Shown: in pieces, positions 1 to 8,766 of the stretch
Position numbering within the stretch: position 1 is the first letter of the stretch
Layout: each line of letters starts with the position of its first letter
Source of the DNA: Duganella dendranthematis
GTDB taxonomy: Bacteria > Pseudomonadota > Gammaproteobacteria > Burkholderiales > Burkholderiaceae_D
Reading direction: 5' to 3'
NCBI RefSeq assembly: GCF_012849375.1
Contig: NZ_CP051684.1
Coordinates: forward strand, 1-64,000
Length of the DNA stretch: 64,000 nucleotides
Notes under the pieces: generated by a model
Databases searched by the model: none
Seen by the model: only the letters and a program-made list of their open reading frames with translations
What the model was told of the DNA's origin: nothing
Position numbers and translations under genes: made by a program

Positions 1-1
1 G

Positions 2-127
2 GCGCTGTGCTTTTCCGCCGACACGGTCCGCGCTCGCCTGCTGGCGGCGCGGCGCCGGATCGACCAGACTTTTGGCTGCCTGCTGGTGGGCTTCGGCGCG
101 CTGCTTGCGATCAGTTCGTCAAAGTGA
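2..127 (+). CDS. LysE/RhtB-family exporter, C-terminal end only
   Basis: The window opens inside a gene; the last 41 codons are readable before a TGA. The peptide has a basic stretch (VRARLLAARRRIDQ) followed by a hydrophobic final helix (FGCLLVGFGALLAI), the usual ending of LysE/RhtB-type amino-acid exporters, where the arginine-rich cytoplasmic loop precedes the last membrane helix. The start and most of the protein lie outside the window, so the family call rests on this tail alone. The end overlaps the convergent cupin gene by 17 bases. Confidence 0.5.
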   Translation, partial: ALCFSADTVRARLLAARRRIDQTFGCLLVGFGALLAISSSK

Positions 128-425
128 TATCGCCGCGATGCGCCACGAAGAAGGTGGCGTCGCTCAGCGCCAGCGCATCGTGGACGTCACCCTCTTTCAG
201 CAGCAAGGTATCGCCCGCCGACAATTCGATATCGCCGAAACGGATACGGCCGCTCAGCATCAGGATTTGTTCCCATCCGTTGTGGTCGTGCATGGGAAAG
301 CGGGTGCCTTCGTTGAACTGGACGAAGTAACTACCATCTTCGTTTTCATTCCAGACGTTGGCGACACGCATGCCGGAAATTTCGGTGTCGTTCCATTGAC
401 GGGTTTGTTTTCGTTCCAAAATCAT
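111..425 (-). CDS. Small cupin-domain protein
   Basis: A 104-residue single-domain cupin. Cupin motif 1 is clear around residues 40-60 (GTRFPMHDHNGWEQ, two histidines and a glutamate in metal-ligand spacing), and motif 2 follows as GDTLLLKEGDVHDA with a further histidine. Such proteins bind one divalent metal in a small beta-barrel; some are enzymes and some sense small molecules. The ATG at 425 has AAGGA upstream at good spacing. It is convergent with the exporter tail and in the same orientation as the MarR gene, but about 100 bases separate the two. The substrate cannot be told from the sequence. Confidence 0.85.
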   Translation of the reverse strand: MILERKQTRQWNDTEISGMRVANVWNENEDGSYFVQFNEGTRFPMHDHNGWEQILMLSGRIRFGDIELSAGDTLLLKEGDVHDALALSDATFFVAHRGDITLTN

Positions 426-528
426 GATGTTATTCCTTGAGTAGGTTGGCTGAGGAACGTGAGGTTGCCGTTTTCACGCCAGCGCCGTCAAGAAATTCCA
501 TCCGGCTCGGGTAATCACCCGATGGCCG

Positions 529-969
529 TCAAGACCGGTTGTCGCTGAAGGCTTGCAACAGGCCCTGGATCGAGGCGTTGAGTTCTTTTAGCTGCGCCAC
601 CTTCAGACCGGTCGAATCTTGCAAGATGTCCGTCAACGTGCAGCGTCCCTGCAATGCCCGGCCCGCTTCGCTCAAGGTCACCAGCACTTGCCGATCATCC
701 AGAGGATTGCGCTGGCGCGTCAGCATGCCCGCCGCTTCCAGCCGTTTGATCAGCGGCGTGATGTTGCTGGACTCCAGCGTCAGGCGTTGCGCGATCTCGC
801 CGACCGTCCGTCCATCTTTTTCCCACAGGGAGTTCAGCACCAGAAACTGCGGATAGGTAATGCCCAGCTCATCAAACAGCGACTGATAGGCGCGGCCGAT
901 TTCCAGATTGGCGCGATAAAGCGAAAAGCATAGCTGGTCTTCCAGCATGGTGGTCTTAGATTTAGGCAT
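529..969 (-). CDS. MarR-family regulator, OhrR-like
   Basis: A 146-residue winged-helix repressor. The reading frame stays open further upstream, but the domain begins at the ATG at 969 (MPKSKTTMLEDQLCFSLY), so this start is chosen. The helix-turn-helix and wing read TVGEIAQRLTLESSNITPLI then RLEAAGMLTRQRNPLDDRQV, typical of MarR. Cys14 in the segment DQLCFSLYRA sits where OhrR proteins carry the cysteine that senses organic peroxides, and ITYPQFLVLNSLWE matches the OhrR pattern. No ohr peroxidase gene is adjacent, so the target is unknown; peroxide sensing is inferred from that cysteine. Confidence 0.85.
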   Translation of the reverse strand: MPKSKTTMLEDQLCFSLYRANLEIGRAYQSLFDELGITYPQFLVLNSLWEKDGRTVGEIAQRLTLESSNITPLIKRLEAAGMLTRQRNPLDDRQVLVTLSEAGRALQGRCTLTDILQDSTGLKVAQLKELNASIQGLLQAFSDNRS

Positions 970-1046
970 GCGTTCAGTCTTCCCGAAAATACTTATCGTG
1001 ACATATTTTACTGGACATCTGAATTGACCGCAGATATAGTCGATGC

Positions 1047-1058
1047 ATATCGCGATAT
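1047..1058. promoter_or_regulatory. 12-bp perfect palindrome in a divergent intergenic region
   Basis: ATATCGCGATAT is a perfect palindrome midway between the divergent OhrR-like gene (start 969) and the HD/LuxR gene (start 1088). Its position suits an operator for either regulator. It does not resemble the AT-rich Ohr box, so which protein binds, if any, is open. Confidence 0.35.
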
Positions 1059-1087
1059 CATTTATCGCCGCATAGGAAAAGGATTCC

Positions 1088-2131
1088 ATGAAGCATGTAA
1101 TGCAGCTTGCGGACTGCGAGCGTTCGCTGGCGTTTGTCGGCGGCCTCAGCGGCGGCCATACTGGGCAACTCGGCGTGACCATTCTGCGTGCCGTGACATC
1201 CTGCTCAGCATCCGCGCTGGCCGGCGTGATGCATTTGCAGAACCGGAGCGACGCAATCGCGGCCATGCTCGGGCTGATCGCGGAAACGCACGGCCTGTCG
1301 TATTCGCCGATGGTCATGGACAACAAATTTCCATCCTTGGCCTGCAATCAAAAGGCGCGGCGTTCGGACGCGTTGTCGCTGGAACTGATGGCGGACCTGA
1401 TCGATTTGCAGCAGCCCTGGTTATGCGGCCAATCGCGCCGCGTGGCCATCGCCAGCCGTGACGCCGCCATGCGCATGGGACTGGATGCGCCCACGCAGCA
1501 ACACTGCTATCGCGCCGGACTGGTGCACGGCATCGGCCGCGGCGCTGTGCCAAGTGAACTGTGGAACGCAGCCCGGCCGCTGCCGCCGGCGGTGCGGGAG
1601 CGTTTGCGGATCGCGCCGTATTGGACCTTGCGCGCGCTGCGCGAAATAAAAGGGATGGCGGTGGCGGCAGAAATCGCCTCCTACGCCGGCGAGCGGCTGG
1701 ATGGCTCCGGCAACTTTCGCGGCGCCATCGGCGCCGACATACCGATTGAAGGTCAGGTGCTGGCCGCAGCATCGGCCTGGATCGCCCTGCAATCGGCTCG
1801 TCCGTGGCGGCCGGCGTTTTCCGTGACGATGGCCGGCGATCAACTAGCCAGCGAAGCAAACGCCGGCCGCTTTCATCCCGGCGTAGTCGATGCCTTGCGT
1901 TATATGCCGGCGATGCCGGAAGCACTCCCCTCCGCCAGGATCAGCCTGAGTGAACGGGAGGCTGATGTCCTGCAAGCCATCAGCCGGGGCCACACCAACA
2001 AGGAAGCGGCGCGCCTGCTGGGTATCAGTCCACGCACCGTCAGCACCCACATGGAAAGCGCGTTCCGCAAATTGAATTGCACCACGCGCGCGGCGGCAGC
2101 GCTCAAGGCCGTGACGCTGAGATTGATTTGA
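1088..2131 (+). CDS. Degenerate HD-GYP-like domain protein with C-terminal LuxR helix-turn-helix
   Basis: A 347-residue two-part protein. Residues about 95-265 follow the HD-GYP layout: [11 protein letters not shown] near residue 147 sits where the HDIGK metal-binding motif should be, and GERLDGSG near residue 205 replaces the HHExxDGSGYP motif. The HD aspartate and the double histidine are thus missing, so c-di-GMP hydrolysis looks unlikely and ligand binding more likely. Residues about 280-345 are a LuxR/GerE DNA-binding domain ([20 protein letters not shown], then [16 protein letters not shown]). The ATG follows AGGA. The gene lies 13 bases upstream of hemC in the same orientation. The fusion suggests a transcription factor whose sensor is a retired phosphodiesterase; this is inference. 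Confidence 0.75.
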   Translation: MKHVMQLADCERSLAFVGGLSGGHTGQLGVTILRAVTSCSASALAGVMHLQNRSDAIAAMLGLIAETHGLSYSPMVMDNKFPSLACNQKARRSDALSLELMADLIDLQQPWLCGQSRRVAIASRDAAMRMGLDAPTQQHCYRAGLVHGIGRGAVPSELWNAARPLPPAVRERLRIAPYWTLRALREIKGMAVAAEIASYAGERLDGSGNFRGAIGADIPIEGQVLAAASAWIALQSARPWRPAFSVTMAGDQLASEANAGRFHPGVVDALRYMPAMPEALPSARISLSEREADVLQAISRGHTNKEAARLLGISPRTVSTHMESAFRKLNCTTRAAAALKAVTLRLI

Positions 2132-2144
2132 CGGCAAGAATGAC

Positions 2145-3092
2145 ATGAACCCATCCGATTCCGCAGCCAAAGCCCCTTCCAGACTGGTGATCGCCTCGCG
2201 CGAAAGCCGGCTCGCCATGTGGCAGGCCGAGCACGTCCGCGACCGCTTGAAGCTGCTCTATCCGCAGTGCGAGATCAGCATCCTCGGCATCACCACACTT
2301 GGCGACCAACTGCTGGAGCAAACGCTATCCAAGCTCGGCGGCAAAAGCCTGTTTGTCAAAGAGCTGGAAACGGCGATGGCGGAAGGCCGCGCCGACCTGG
2401 CGGTCCACTCGCTCAAGGACATGCCGATGACGCTGCCCGATGGCTTCGTCATCGCCGCCATGCTGGAACGCGACGACGCGCGCGACGCCTTGATTTCCAA
2501 CCACTACGCGTCGCTGGCCGAGCTGCCGGCCGGCGCTGTGGTCGGCACCGGCAGCCTGCGCCGCCAGGCGCTCATCGCGGCGCGCTATCCGCAACTGCTG
2601 ATCAAGCCGCTGCGCGGCAACCTGGATACCCGTCTGGCCAAGCTGGATCGCGGCGAATACGCTGCCATCATCCTCGCCGCCGCCGGCCTGAATCGCCTGG
2701 GGCTGGCCGCCCGCATCCGCTCTTTTCTGCCGCCGGAAATGAGCCTGCCCGCACCCGGCCAAGGCACGCTGGCAATCGAAATCGCGCAACGCGACGACGG
2801 CCCCGACCTGATAGCGCTACTGGCGCCGCTGCACCACGCACCGAGCGCACTGGTGTCTATCGCCGAACGCACGGTATCGCGGCAGCTAGGAGGGAGTTGC
2901 CAGGTGCCGCTCAGTGCCTACGCAACCATCAGCGGCGACCAGATGCACCTGCGTGCCATGGTGGCCACGCCGGACGGCAGGCGCATGCTCACCGCCGAAG
3001 CACGCGGCCCAGCCAGCGCACCCGAAGCGCTGGGCCTGCAGGTGGCCGATCAACTGCGCGCACAAGGCGCGGCGGATATTCTTGCCACCTGA
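2145..3092 (+). CDS. hemC: Porphobilinogen deaminase (hydroxymethylbilane synthase)
   Basis: A 315-residue enzyme that joins four porphobilinogen units into hydroxymethylbilane for haem and sirohaem synthesis in the cytoplasm. Landmarks are the substrate loop [26 protein letters not shown], the catalytic aspartate in [10 protein letters not shown] (about Asp92), [19 protein letters not shown] and the dipyrromethane attachment loop GGSCQVPL (about Cys252). Length and motifs are normal, so the enzyme should be active. hemD, often downstream in this lineage, is absent; a convergent dehydrogenase follows instead. The upstream neighbour in the same direction is the HD/LuxR regulator. Confidence 0.97.
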   Translation: MNPSDSAAKAPSRLVIASRESRLAMWQAEHVRDRLKLLYPQCEISILGITTLGDQLLEQTLSKLGGKSLFVKELETAMAEGRADLAVHSLKDMPMTLPDGFVIAAMLERDDARDALISNHYASLAELPAGAVVGTGSLRRQALIAARYPQLLIKPLRGNLDTRLAKLDRGEYAAIILAAAGLNRLGLAARIRSFLPPEMSLPAPGQGTLAIEIAQRDDGPDLIALLAPLHHAPSALVSIAERTVSRQLGGSCQVPLSAYATISGDQMHLRAMVATPDGRRMLTAEARGPASAPEALGLQVADQLRAQGAADILAT

Positions 3093-3102
3093 CTGTCGAA
3101 TT

Positions 3103-3864
3103 TTACTGCGGCGGCTGCCCGTTGGAAGCCCTCAAACCAGCATCCACCGGCAGATTAACCCCGGTGATCAGACGGGCATCATCGCTGGCAAGAAAGGCCA
3201 TTGCAGCTGCAATGCCATCCGGGTCTTCCGGCGTGCCGAGTGGCATGCGTTCCTTGAACTTGGCGACCAGTTCCGCATCCTTCAGCATATCTTTTGTCAT
3301 GCCGGTTTTCGTCAGGCTGGGATTGACCGCATTGACGCGCACGCCATCCTTGGCCGCATCCAGGGCCATCGCGCGCACCATATTGCTGACGGCGCCTTTC
3401 GACGTGTTATAGGCAAACATCTCCCAGTCGCCGCCCAGCCCTGACACGGACGAGGTCATGACGATCGAGCCGCCTGCTTTCACCAGCGCCGGCATCGCCG
3501 CTTTGGCCATGTGGAAGTAGCCGGTGACATTGACTGCCATCACGCGCTCGAAGTCTGCTTCGCTGGTCTTCATGATGTCGCCCTCGCTGGCGACGCCGGC
3601 GTTGTTGATCAGGACATCCAGCCCGCCGAAGCGCTCGATCGTCGCTTTGACGGCGACCGCCGCAGTTTGCTGGTCAGCGGTATCGCCGACCTGCACCAGA
3701 ACGCGGTCCTGTGGAAATTTTGCAGCAACTTCCTTGAGAGTACCCTCGTCGATATCGAGCATCGTAACGCGCGCGCCTTCATCGAGGAAGCGACGGGTAG
3801 CCGCCAAGCCCATGCCGGAAGCGGCGCCGGTGATCAGTACAGTTTTATCTTTAAAGCGGTTCAT
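3103..3864 (-). CDS. Short-chain dehydrogenase/reductase (SDR)
   Basis: A 253-residue classical SDR, an NAD(P)-dependent oxidoreductase. It shows the TGAASGMG nucleotide loop, the NNAGVAS segment, the catalytic serine in MTSSVSG and the YNTSK tyrosine-lysine pair. An aspartate after beta-strand 2 (MLDIDE) favours NAD over NADP. The frame is open 19 codons further upstream, but the ATG at 3864 has an AGGAAAA ribosome site in front and begins the fold directly. It converges on hemC, with 10 bases between the stops. The substrate is not predictable. Confidence 0.92.
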   Translation of the reverse strand: MNRFKDKTVLITGAASGMGLAATRRFLDEGARVTMLDIDEGTLKEVAAKFPQDRVLVQVGDTADQQTAAVAVKATIERFGGLDVLINNAGVASEGDIMKTSEADFERVMAVNVTGYFHMAKAAMPALVKAGGSIVMTSSVSGLGGDWEMFAYNTSKGAVSNMVRAMALDAAKDGVRVNAVNPSLTKTGMTKDMLKDAELVAKFKERMPLGTPEDPDGIAAAMAFLASDDARLITGVNLPVDAGLRASNGQPPQ

Positions 3865-3917
3865 CTTTTTCCTTTCATGCAGGTTAAGGCATTCACGAGA
3901 ATCTGATGAGGACGTTA

Positions 3918-4613
3918 TCACAGCGGTGGAGCGTGCAGCTTTTCCGTACTGACAGGAAATCTTCGGGAATCAACGGGTATGCGCACCGAAAAACAGGTCA
4001 GCACCGGCCTGCCTGGCGCGCCGTCCATGACGGCGTTGGCCACCAGGTTTCCGACCAGCTGATGGATACGGTCGGCATCAAGATAAACCGTTCCCAACGG
4101 CGCATCAGGGCGATCAAGCTCGACGTTCGGGAAGCTGAGCCGCAGTTCATCGTTACGCAGGTCATGGCTGACGATGCCGACCATCTGCTCGGCCAACAGC
4201 ACCCGACCTTCGGCGGCGACGCAGCGCCGACTCGGCCAGCTTTATGGCGTGCTCGGCCTTGTGTTCGGCGGCCAGCGCCGCGATGCGCATCAGCGCGCCG
4301 CCGTACGGATTTAGCTGGCGCGCCGGGTGTTGGTCACCAGGTTCAGCAGCACGTCGAATTTGGTGGGTTTGACCCTTGTGGCCATCCAACCCTGACTCGC
4401 GGACCCGCTGCCGGGTTTCCGGATCGCCCAGGCGGTATAGGCGATCACCACCAGCTGGTCCAGCGACCGCACTTTTCGCAGCGCGGACGCCACCGCGAAA
4501 CCGTCCATCTCGGGCATGCCCAGGTCGGCCGCATCGCGGTTGTCGTCAACCACAAGAATACGTTTGGGGACAAATTGGGGCCGCGACGCAGTCCACACGA
4601 CCAAATACCTCAT
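3918..4613 (-). pseudogene. Decayed receiver-domain and histidine-kinase remnant
   Basis: Three minus-strand fragments in different frames make sense only together. From 4613 downwards the first reads RILVVDDNRDAAD and then jumps to LGMPEMDGFAVASALR, a receiver domain with about 50 residues deleted between the acidic pocket and the segment after the phosphoacceptor. A second (about 4389-4205) holds a linker-like helix (AEHKAEHAIKLAESALRR). A third (4202-3918) has an H-box, MVGIVSHDLRN, running almost at once into an N-box, LDADRIHQLVGNLVANAV, so the dimerisation domain is largely lost and no complete ATPase domain follows. Frame changes and internal deletions point to a dead two-component gene or gene pair. 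No intact copy lies nearby. Confidence 0.75.
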
Positions 4614-4690
4614 GTCACGAAACTGACATCATACTTTGATACCATAAGGAAATTTTTTCGCTTTGCAATACCACTTGGCTTTGCCAATCC

Positions 4691-7033
4691 ATGTTTTCAC
4701 TTCTTGCAGTTTTCAAACGTCGTTGCGCTTCGCTTCTCACCAGCCAGCATACGTTGATACCAGGCGCCTTCGTCCTTGGGCTGGCCCTGCTCGTCTATCT
4801 ATGGGCCTTGCACTTCACCCGCATCCAGAACGAGAAAAAGCTGGCGCTGCAGGCGACCACCGAAAGCAGCCAGAATATCGCCACCATCGTCGCCACCAAT
4901 CTGGAAGAGGTGTTGGGCAGATCGTCACTGTACGCGCGCATCACCAGCAGCGGCGACCAGTCCAGCGGCGTCAAGAGCCTGCACTTCAATCCTCAGCAGG
5001 TCGGCGATTCCGCCTACTTGCGGGCTGCGGTGTATGACCGCGACGGCAAACTGATTTACTCGTCAGCCCATCAGCGCACCGAAACAGAATTGCAGCCGCT
5101 GCTCGATCAGGCGCTGCGCGAAGGCCCGCAAGGCTATCCATCGCACATCCTGATTGGCCACCCGCCTGTCGACGGCAATGGCGCCTGGCGCCTGCCGATT
5201 CTGGTGCCGCTCGGCGACGAGCGCAACGCCGGCTACTACGGCGCCATTCTCGACCTGGGATACATCCTGTCCCGTTACCGCGAGGTCGAGTTGGGCCAGG
5301 GCGGCAGCATCGAACTGATTCATTCGGATGGCTTGCCATTGGCCGTGCTGCGCGAAGGCGCCTTGTCGGTCGACACGCGCTTGCCAGGTTCGCACTCCAG
5401 GCTGCCCGTTGACATGGACGCCTTCACTTTCTCCAGCGGTCCCACCGATCTTGGCTATCTGTCCTCGGTACACCGTCTTACCCACTACCCGATCCAAGTC
5501 GCGGTCACGCAAAGTTCCGCCGTGGTACTGGCCCGGCTGGCGGCGCAGCATCAGGAATATCTGGTGCGCTCGCTGGTGTTCTCGGCGGTGGTCATCCTGG
5601 TGATCCTGATTGTCGTGTTCAGCCTGCGGCATCAGCATCGCCTGCATCAGGCCGTTGCGAATTCCGAACAGGAGAAAGAGAAACTGATCGACCTGCTGGA
5701 GCAGGAGAAGATCCGCGCACTCGCCTTGGCCTCGCACGATTACCTGACCGGCATTCCCAACCGCCGCCAATTCCAGCAGCTGGCTGCCTCCGAGCTCAAA
5801 CGCGCCCGGCGCAGCAGGAATTTGTACGCGCTGCTGTTCTTCGATCTCGACCGCTTCAAGCTGGTCAATGACAATCTCGGCCATGCGGTCGGCGATCTGC
5901 TGCTGAAGGCGGTTGCCGGCCGGCTCCAGGCGTCGGTCCGCAACTACGACCTGGTGGCGCGTCTGGGCGGCGACGAATTTGTCGTCCTGTTGTCCGAAAT
6001 TCCGTCCGAAGATTTCGTCAGCCAGCTGGCGGCCAACCTGGTGCAGGAACTGTCGAAAACCTATGTGGACCTCGATGGACACAGTGTCGACACCAGTCCC
6101 AGCGTCGGCATTGCGCTGTATCCGCGTGACGGCCAGACCGTGGATTCATTATTGCTCCATGCCGATCACGCCATGTACAGCGCCAAGGCCAAGGGCCGCG
6201 GCGTGTTCCGCTTTTACGACGCGTCGCTGAATGCATCGAGTGCGCGCCGCTCGGAACTGACCGCGCGCTTCAAGTCGGCCATGCACGACAACGAATTCTG
6301 CCTGCACTTCCAGCCCAAAGTGGCGCTCGACGACTTCGCTGTGGTTGGCCTTGAAGCGCTGATCCGCTGGGACCATCCGGAGCACGGCCTGATCTTCCCC
6401 GGCGACTTTATTCCCCTTGCCGAAGAACAGAACTACATCATCCCGCTGGGACGCTGGGTCATCGATGCGGTCTGCCGCCAGATCGCGCAGTGGCAAGCGG
6501 ACGGTGTGCCGCTGGTGCCGGTGGCGATCAACGTCTCCGCGCACCAGCTGCGCGACGATCGGCTTCCCGAGGATGTGATCGCATCGCTGGCGCGTCACGC
6601 CGTCAGTCCCGGATGGATCGAGATCGAGATCACCGAGACCAGCCTGATCGAAGACACCCAGCTGGCGCGGCGCAATCTGGAAGCGCTGGCCGGCATGGGC
6701 ATCAAGATCGCGCTGGACGACTATGGCACCGGCTTTTCCGGCCTGAGCATGCTGAAACAACTGCCGATCAACGCCGTCAAGGTGGACCGCTCGTTCATCC
6801 GCGACATCCGCAACGACACCGACGACGCGGTGATTGTCGCCTCGACCATCTCGCTGGCCCACAACCTCGGTCTGATCGTGGTGGCCGAAGGCGTCGAAAG
6901 CAAGGACCAGTTGCTGCACCTGAAGGCGGCCGGCTGCGACCAGGTACAGGGCTTCTTCCTGCAACGCCCCGTGTCGGCGCAGGACATCGCGCCGCTGCTG
7001 CGCAAACGCCATTACACCTTTCCTTCGACATGA
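4691..7033 (+). CDS. Membrane GGDEF-EAL protein (c-di-GMP synthesis/breakdown)
   Basis: A 780-residue inner-membrane signalling protein. One membrane helix (about 22-43) and a second (about 296-314) bracket a roughly 250-residue periplasmic sensor region of Cache-like character (YLRAAVYDRDGKLIYSS). The diguanylate cyclase domain has an intact GGDEF motif (about 426-430) and an RNYD inhibitory site five residues before it, the normal product-feedback arrangement. The EAL domain is also complete: EALIRW near 554, NVSAHQL, ITETSLIED, LDDYGTGFSG and VAEGVES. Both activities are therefore possible; which dominates is not visible. The stop overlaps the next gene's start (ATGA at 7030), so the periplasmic binding protein downstream is probably its sensory partner. 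Confidence 0.95.
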   Translation: MFSLLAVFKRRCASLLTSQHTLIPGAFVLGLALLVYLWALHFTRIQNEKKLALQATTESSQNIATIVATNLEEVLGRSSLYARITSSGDQSSGVKSLHFNPQQVGDSAYLRAAVYDRDGKLIYSSAHQRTETELQPLLDQALREGPQGYPSHILIGHPPVDGNGAWRLPILVPLGDERNAGYYGAILDLGYILSRYREVELGQGGSIELIHSDGLPLAVLREGALSVDTRLPGSHSRLPVDMDAFTFSSGPTDLGYLSSVHRLTHYPIQVAVTQSSAVVLARLAAQHQEYLVRSLVFSAVVILVILIVVFSLRHQHRLHQAVANSEQEKEKLIDLLEQEKIRALALASHDYLTGIPNRRQFQQLAASELKRARRSRNLYALLFFDLDRFKLVNDNLGHAVGDLLLKAVAGRLQASVRNYDLVARLGGDEFVVLLSEIPSEDFVSQLAANLVQELSKTYVDLDGHSVDTSPSVGIALYPRDGQTVDSLLLHADHAMYSAKAKGRGVFRFYDASLNASSARRSELTARFKSAMHDNEFCLHFQPKVALDDFAVVGLEALIRWDHPEHGLIFPGDFIPLAEEQNYIIPLGRWVIDAVCRQIAQWQADGVPLVPVAINVSAHQLRDDRLPEDVIASLARHAVSPGWIEIEITETSLIEDTQLARRNLEALAGMGIKIALDDYGTGFSGLSMLKQLPINAVKVDRSFIRDIRNDTDDAVIVASTISLAHNLGLIVVAEGVESKDQLLHLKAAGCDQVQGFFLQRPVSAQDIAPLLRKRHYTFPST

Positions 7034-7908
7034 ACATCGCCCGCTTCTACCGCGCGCTTGCGCCTTTGCTGCTCCTTGCCGGGCTGGGGCTGCACACCGC
7101 CGCCCTTGGCGCCGACTGCGAAAATCCTGCCATGCTACGGATTTCGATCATCCCGTCGGGAGACCTCAAGAAGGACATGCTCGCCCATCAGCCGCTGCTG
7201 CAAGGGCTGCGCGCGGCCCTCGGCATCCCGGTCGAGATTTACGCCCCACCGTCCTACGGCGCGGTGGTGGAAGGACTGCTGTCCGGCGCCATCCAGCTGG
7301 CCCGCATGGGACCAGCCAGCTACGTCGCGGCCAGGAAGGCCGATCCGCAACTCACGCCGTTCGCCAGCTTCGAGCATAAGGCCAACGCCTACCAGCCAGC
7401 CGGCGCCTTCTATTACTCGCTGCTGATCGTACGGGCCGACAGCGGCATCGGCAATATCGCGGCCGTGCGCGGCAAGCGCCTGGCGCTGGTCGATCCGCAA
7501 AGCACCTCGGGCGCCCTGATTCCCAGACACGTCTTCTCAAAACAGGTCAGCCAGCCGCTGGAATCCTATTTCGGGCAGGTCGGTTATACGGGCAGCCATG
7601 TGCAGTCCATCAACCGCGTACTCGAAGGCCGGGCCGACGCCGCCTTTGTCGCCAGCGTCAATCTGGCGGCGGTCCTCAGCGATCCGGCCGCCATGCAAAA
7701 AGTCCGCGTGATATGGCGCTCGCAAGCTTTTCCCCTCGATCCATTTGTGTACCGGGGCCAGCTGTGCGGGGGCCTGAAGAAAAAGATACGTGACGTTTTC
7801 CTGACAAACGATGGCGCGCGCCGCGCCGCCGTGCTGGAAAATATCGATGGTGTGCGATTCGTGCCGATCTCGGATCAGGACTACCAACCTGTTCGCGATA
7901 TCTACTGA
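7030..7908 (+). CDS. PhnD-like periplasmic substrate-binding protein
   Basis: A 292-residue protein with a signal peptide (about 1-28, ending LGA) and a PhnD/SsuA-type binding fold: SIIPSGDLKKDMLAHQPLLQ, then ARMGPASYVAA and LALVDPQSTSGALIPR, patterns of phosphate/phosphite/phosphonate binding proteins. No permease or ATPase is nearby. Its start codon overlaps the stop of the GGDEF-EAL gene, so the two are co-translated. A signalling role, presenting a ligand to the periplasmic domain of the cyclase, is more plausible than transport (inference). The 3' end overlaps the convergent pseudopilin gene by 7 bases. Confidence 0.88.
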   Translation: MNIARFYRALAPLLLLAGLGLHTAALGADCENPAMLRISIIPSGDLKKDMLAHQPLLQGLRAALGIPVEIYAPPSYGAVVEGLLSGAIQLARMGPASYVAARKADPQLTPFASFEHKANAYQPAGAFYYSLLIVRADSGIGNIAAVRGKRLALVDPQSTSGALIPRHVFSKQVSQPLESYFGQVGYTGSHVQSINRVLEGRADAAFVASVNLAAVLSDPAAMQKVRVIWRSQAFPLDPFVYRGQLCGGLKKKIRDVFLTNDGARRAAVLENIDGVRFVPISDQDYQPVRDIY

Positions 7909-8393
7909 GTCGTGGCGGCGGATTTGCTGACGGCCGTGAAGCGCCACTCTGAAATTTTCTGCCGGCCCGCCAATCCAGCAAAGCGCGGCGGGAAATTACC
8001 GATTTTGACTGGCTTCGCATCGGACAGGCTGTACACCGCCAGCACGCCGACTTTGCCGTTCAAATAGATGATGCCCCACTCCGCGCCGCCCGTCATGGGA
8101 TCGACATAGATGCGCCGCAGGTGACGGCGCACGCCGGGGAAACGCGGATCGCGCAGCAGTTCGTTCAGCGATGGTGGCTGCGTCGGCATACCGGCCGGCG
8201 TGGCGTCGGCATAACTTTGCAGCGCGTCGCTGTAGGCGGCGCCGATATCGAGCAGTTGCTGCTCGGCCCTGCTGCGCTGGATAACCGAACCCATTTTCAG
8301 GGTAGCCGCCGTCGCCATGCCGATGATCGCCACCAGAATGATCAGGCTCAGATAGGTGAAACCGTTTTGACAGCGTGAGCGACGCACAGACAT
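7902..8393 (-). CDS. Type II secretion-like minor pseudopilin (last gene of cluster)
   Basis: A 163-residue protein with a type IV prepilin N-terminus: a short basic leader, the G^F cleavage site, then a hydrophobic helix (GFTYLSLIILVAIIGM). The usual glutamate at position +5 of the mature protein is replaced (FTYLS), as in GspK/GspX-type tip or otherwise atypical pseudopilins. The rest is a small soluble domain with no recognised motif. The start overlaps the stop of the preceding pseudopilin (TAATG at 8393). It ends the ten-gene cluster that begins at gspG. Confidence 0.8.
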   Translation of the reverse strand: MSVRRSRCQNGFTYLSLIILVAIIGMATAATLKMGSVIQRSRAEQQLLDIGAAYSDALQSYADATPAGMPTQPPSLNELLRDPRFPGVRRHLRRIYVDPMTGGAEWGIIYLNGKVGVLAVYSLSDAKPVKIGNFPPRFAGLAGRQKISEWRFTAVSKSAATTQ

Positions 8394-8764
8394 TACCAGT
8401 CAGCGTAAGGCTTGCCACTGCGGTCGTTGCCCACCGCGCCGCTGCGAATGTTATAGACCCCGCCTTTGCTGCCATCTTCCGGCGGCACGATGATCCACGC
8501 CGTATCGCTCTCCGCCACTGGGTCATACGGCAGCGCGCGCAGATATTTTTTCTCCACCAGTTGATCCAGCGAATCCGGATAGCGTCCGGTGTCGCCGTAA
8601 TACTGGTCGATCAGCGAACGCATATTGTGCAGGTTATCGGCCAATACGGTTTCCTTCGACTTGTCCACGCTTGGAAAGTAACGCGGCACGGCGAGCGTCA
8701 ACAGCAAGGCGATAATCCCCAGTACCACCAGCAGTTCGATCAGCGTGAAGCCTTTGGTTTTCAT
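8393..8764 (-). CDS. GspG-like pseudopilin
   Basis: A 123-residue pseudopilin with a very short leader (MKTKG^[14 protein letters not shown]), the canonical glutamate at mature position 5 and a GspG-like body (TGRYPDSLDQLVEKKYL, LPYDPVAESD). An ATG at 8773 is also in frame; 8764 is preferred because it leaves GGAAATGG as a ribosome site and a two-base gap after the upstream stop. It lacks the full calcium-site region of true GspG. Probably a minor or alternative subunit of the short pilus fibre. Confidence 0.85.
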   Translation of the reverse strand: MKTKGFTLIELLVVLGIIALLLTLAVPRYFPSVDKSKETVLADNLHNMRSLIDQYYGDTGRYPDSLDQLVEKKYLRALPYDPVAESDTAWIIVPPEDGSKGGVYNIRSGAVGNDRSGKPYADW

Positions 8765-8766
8765 GG

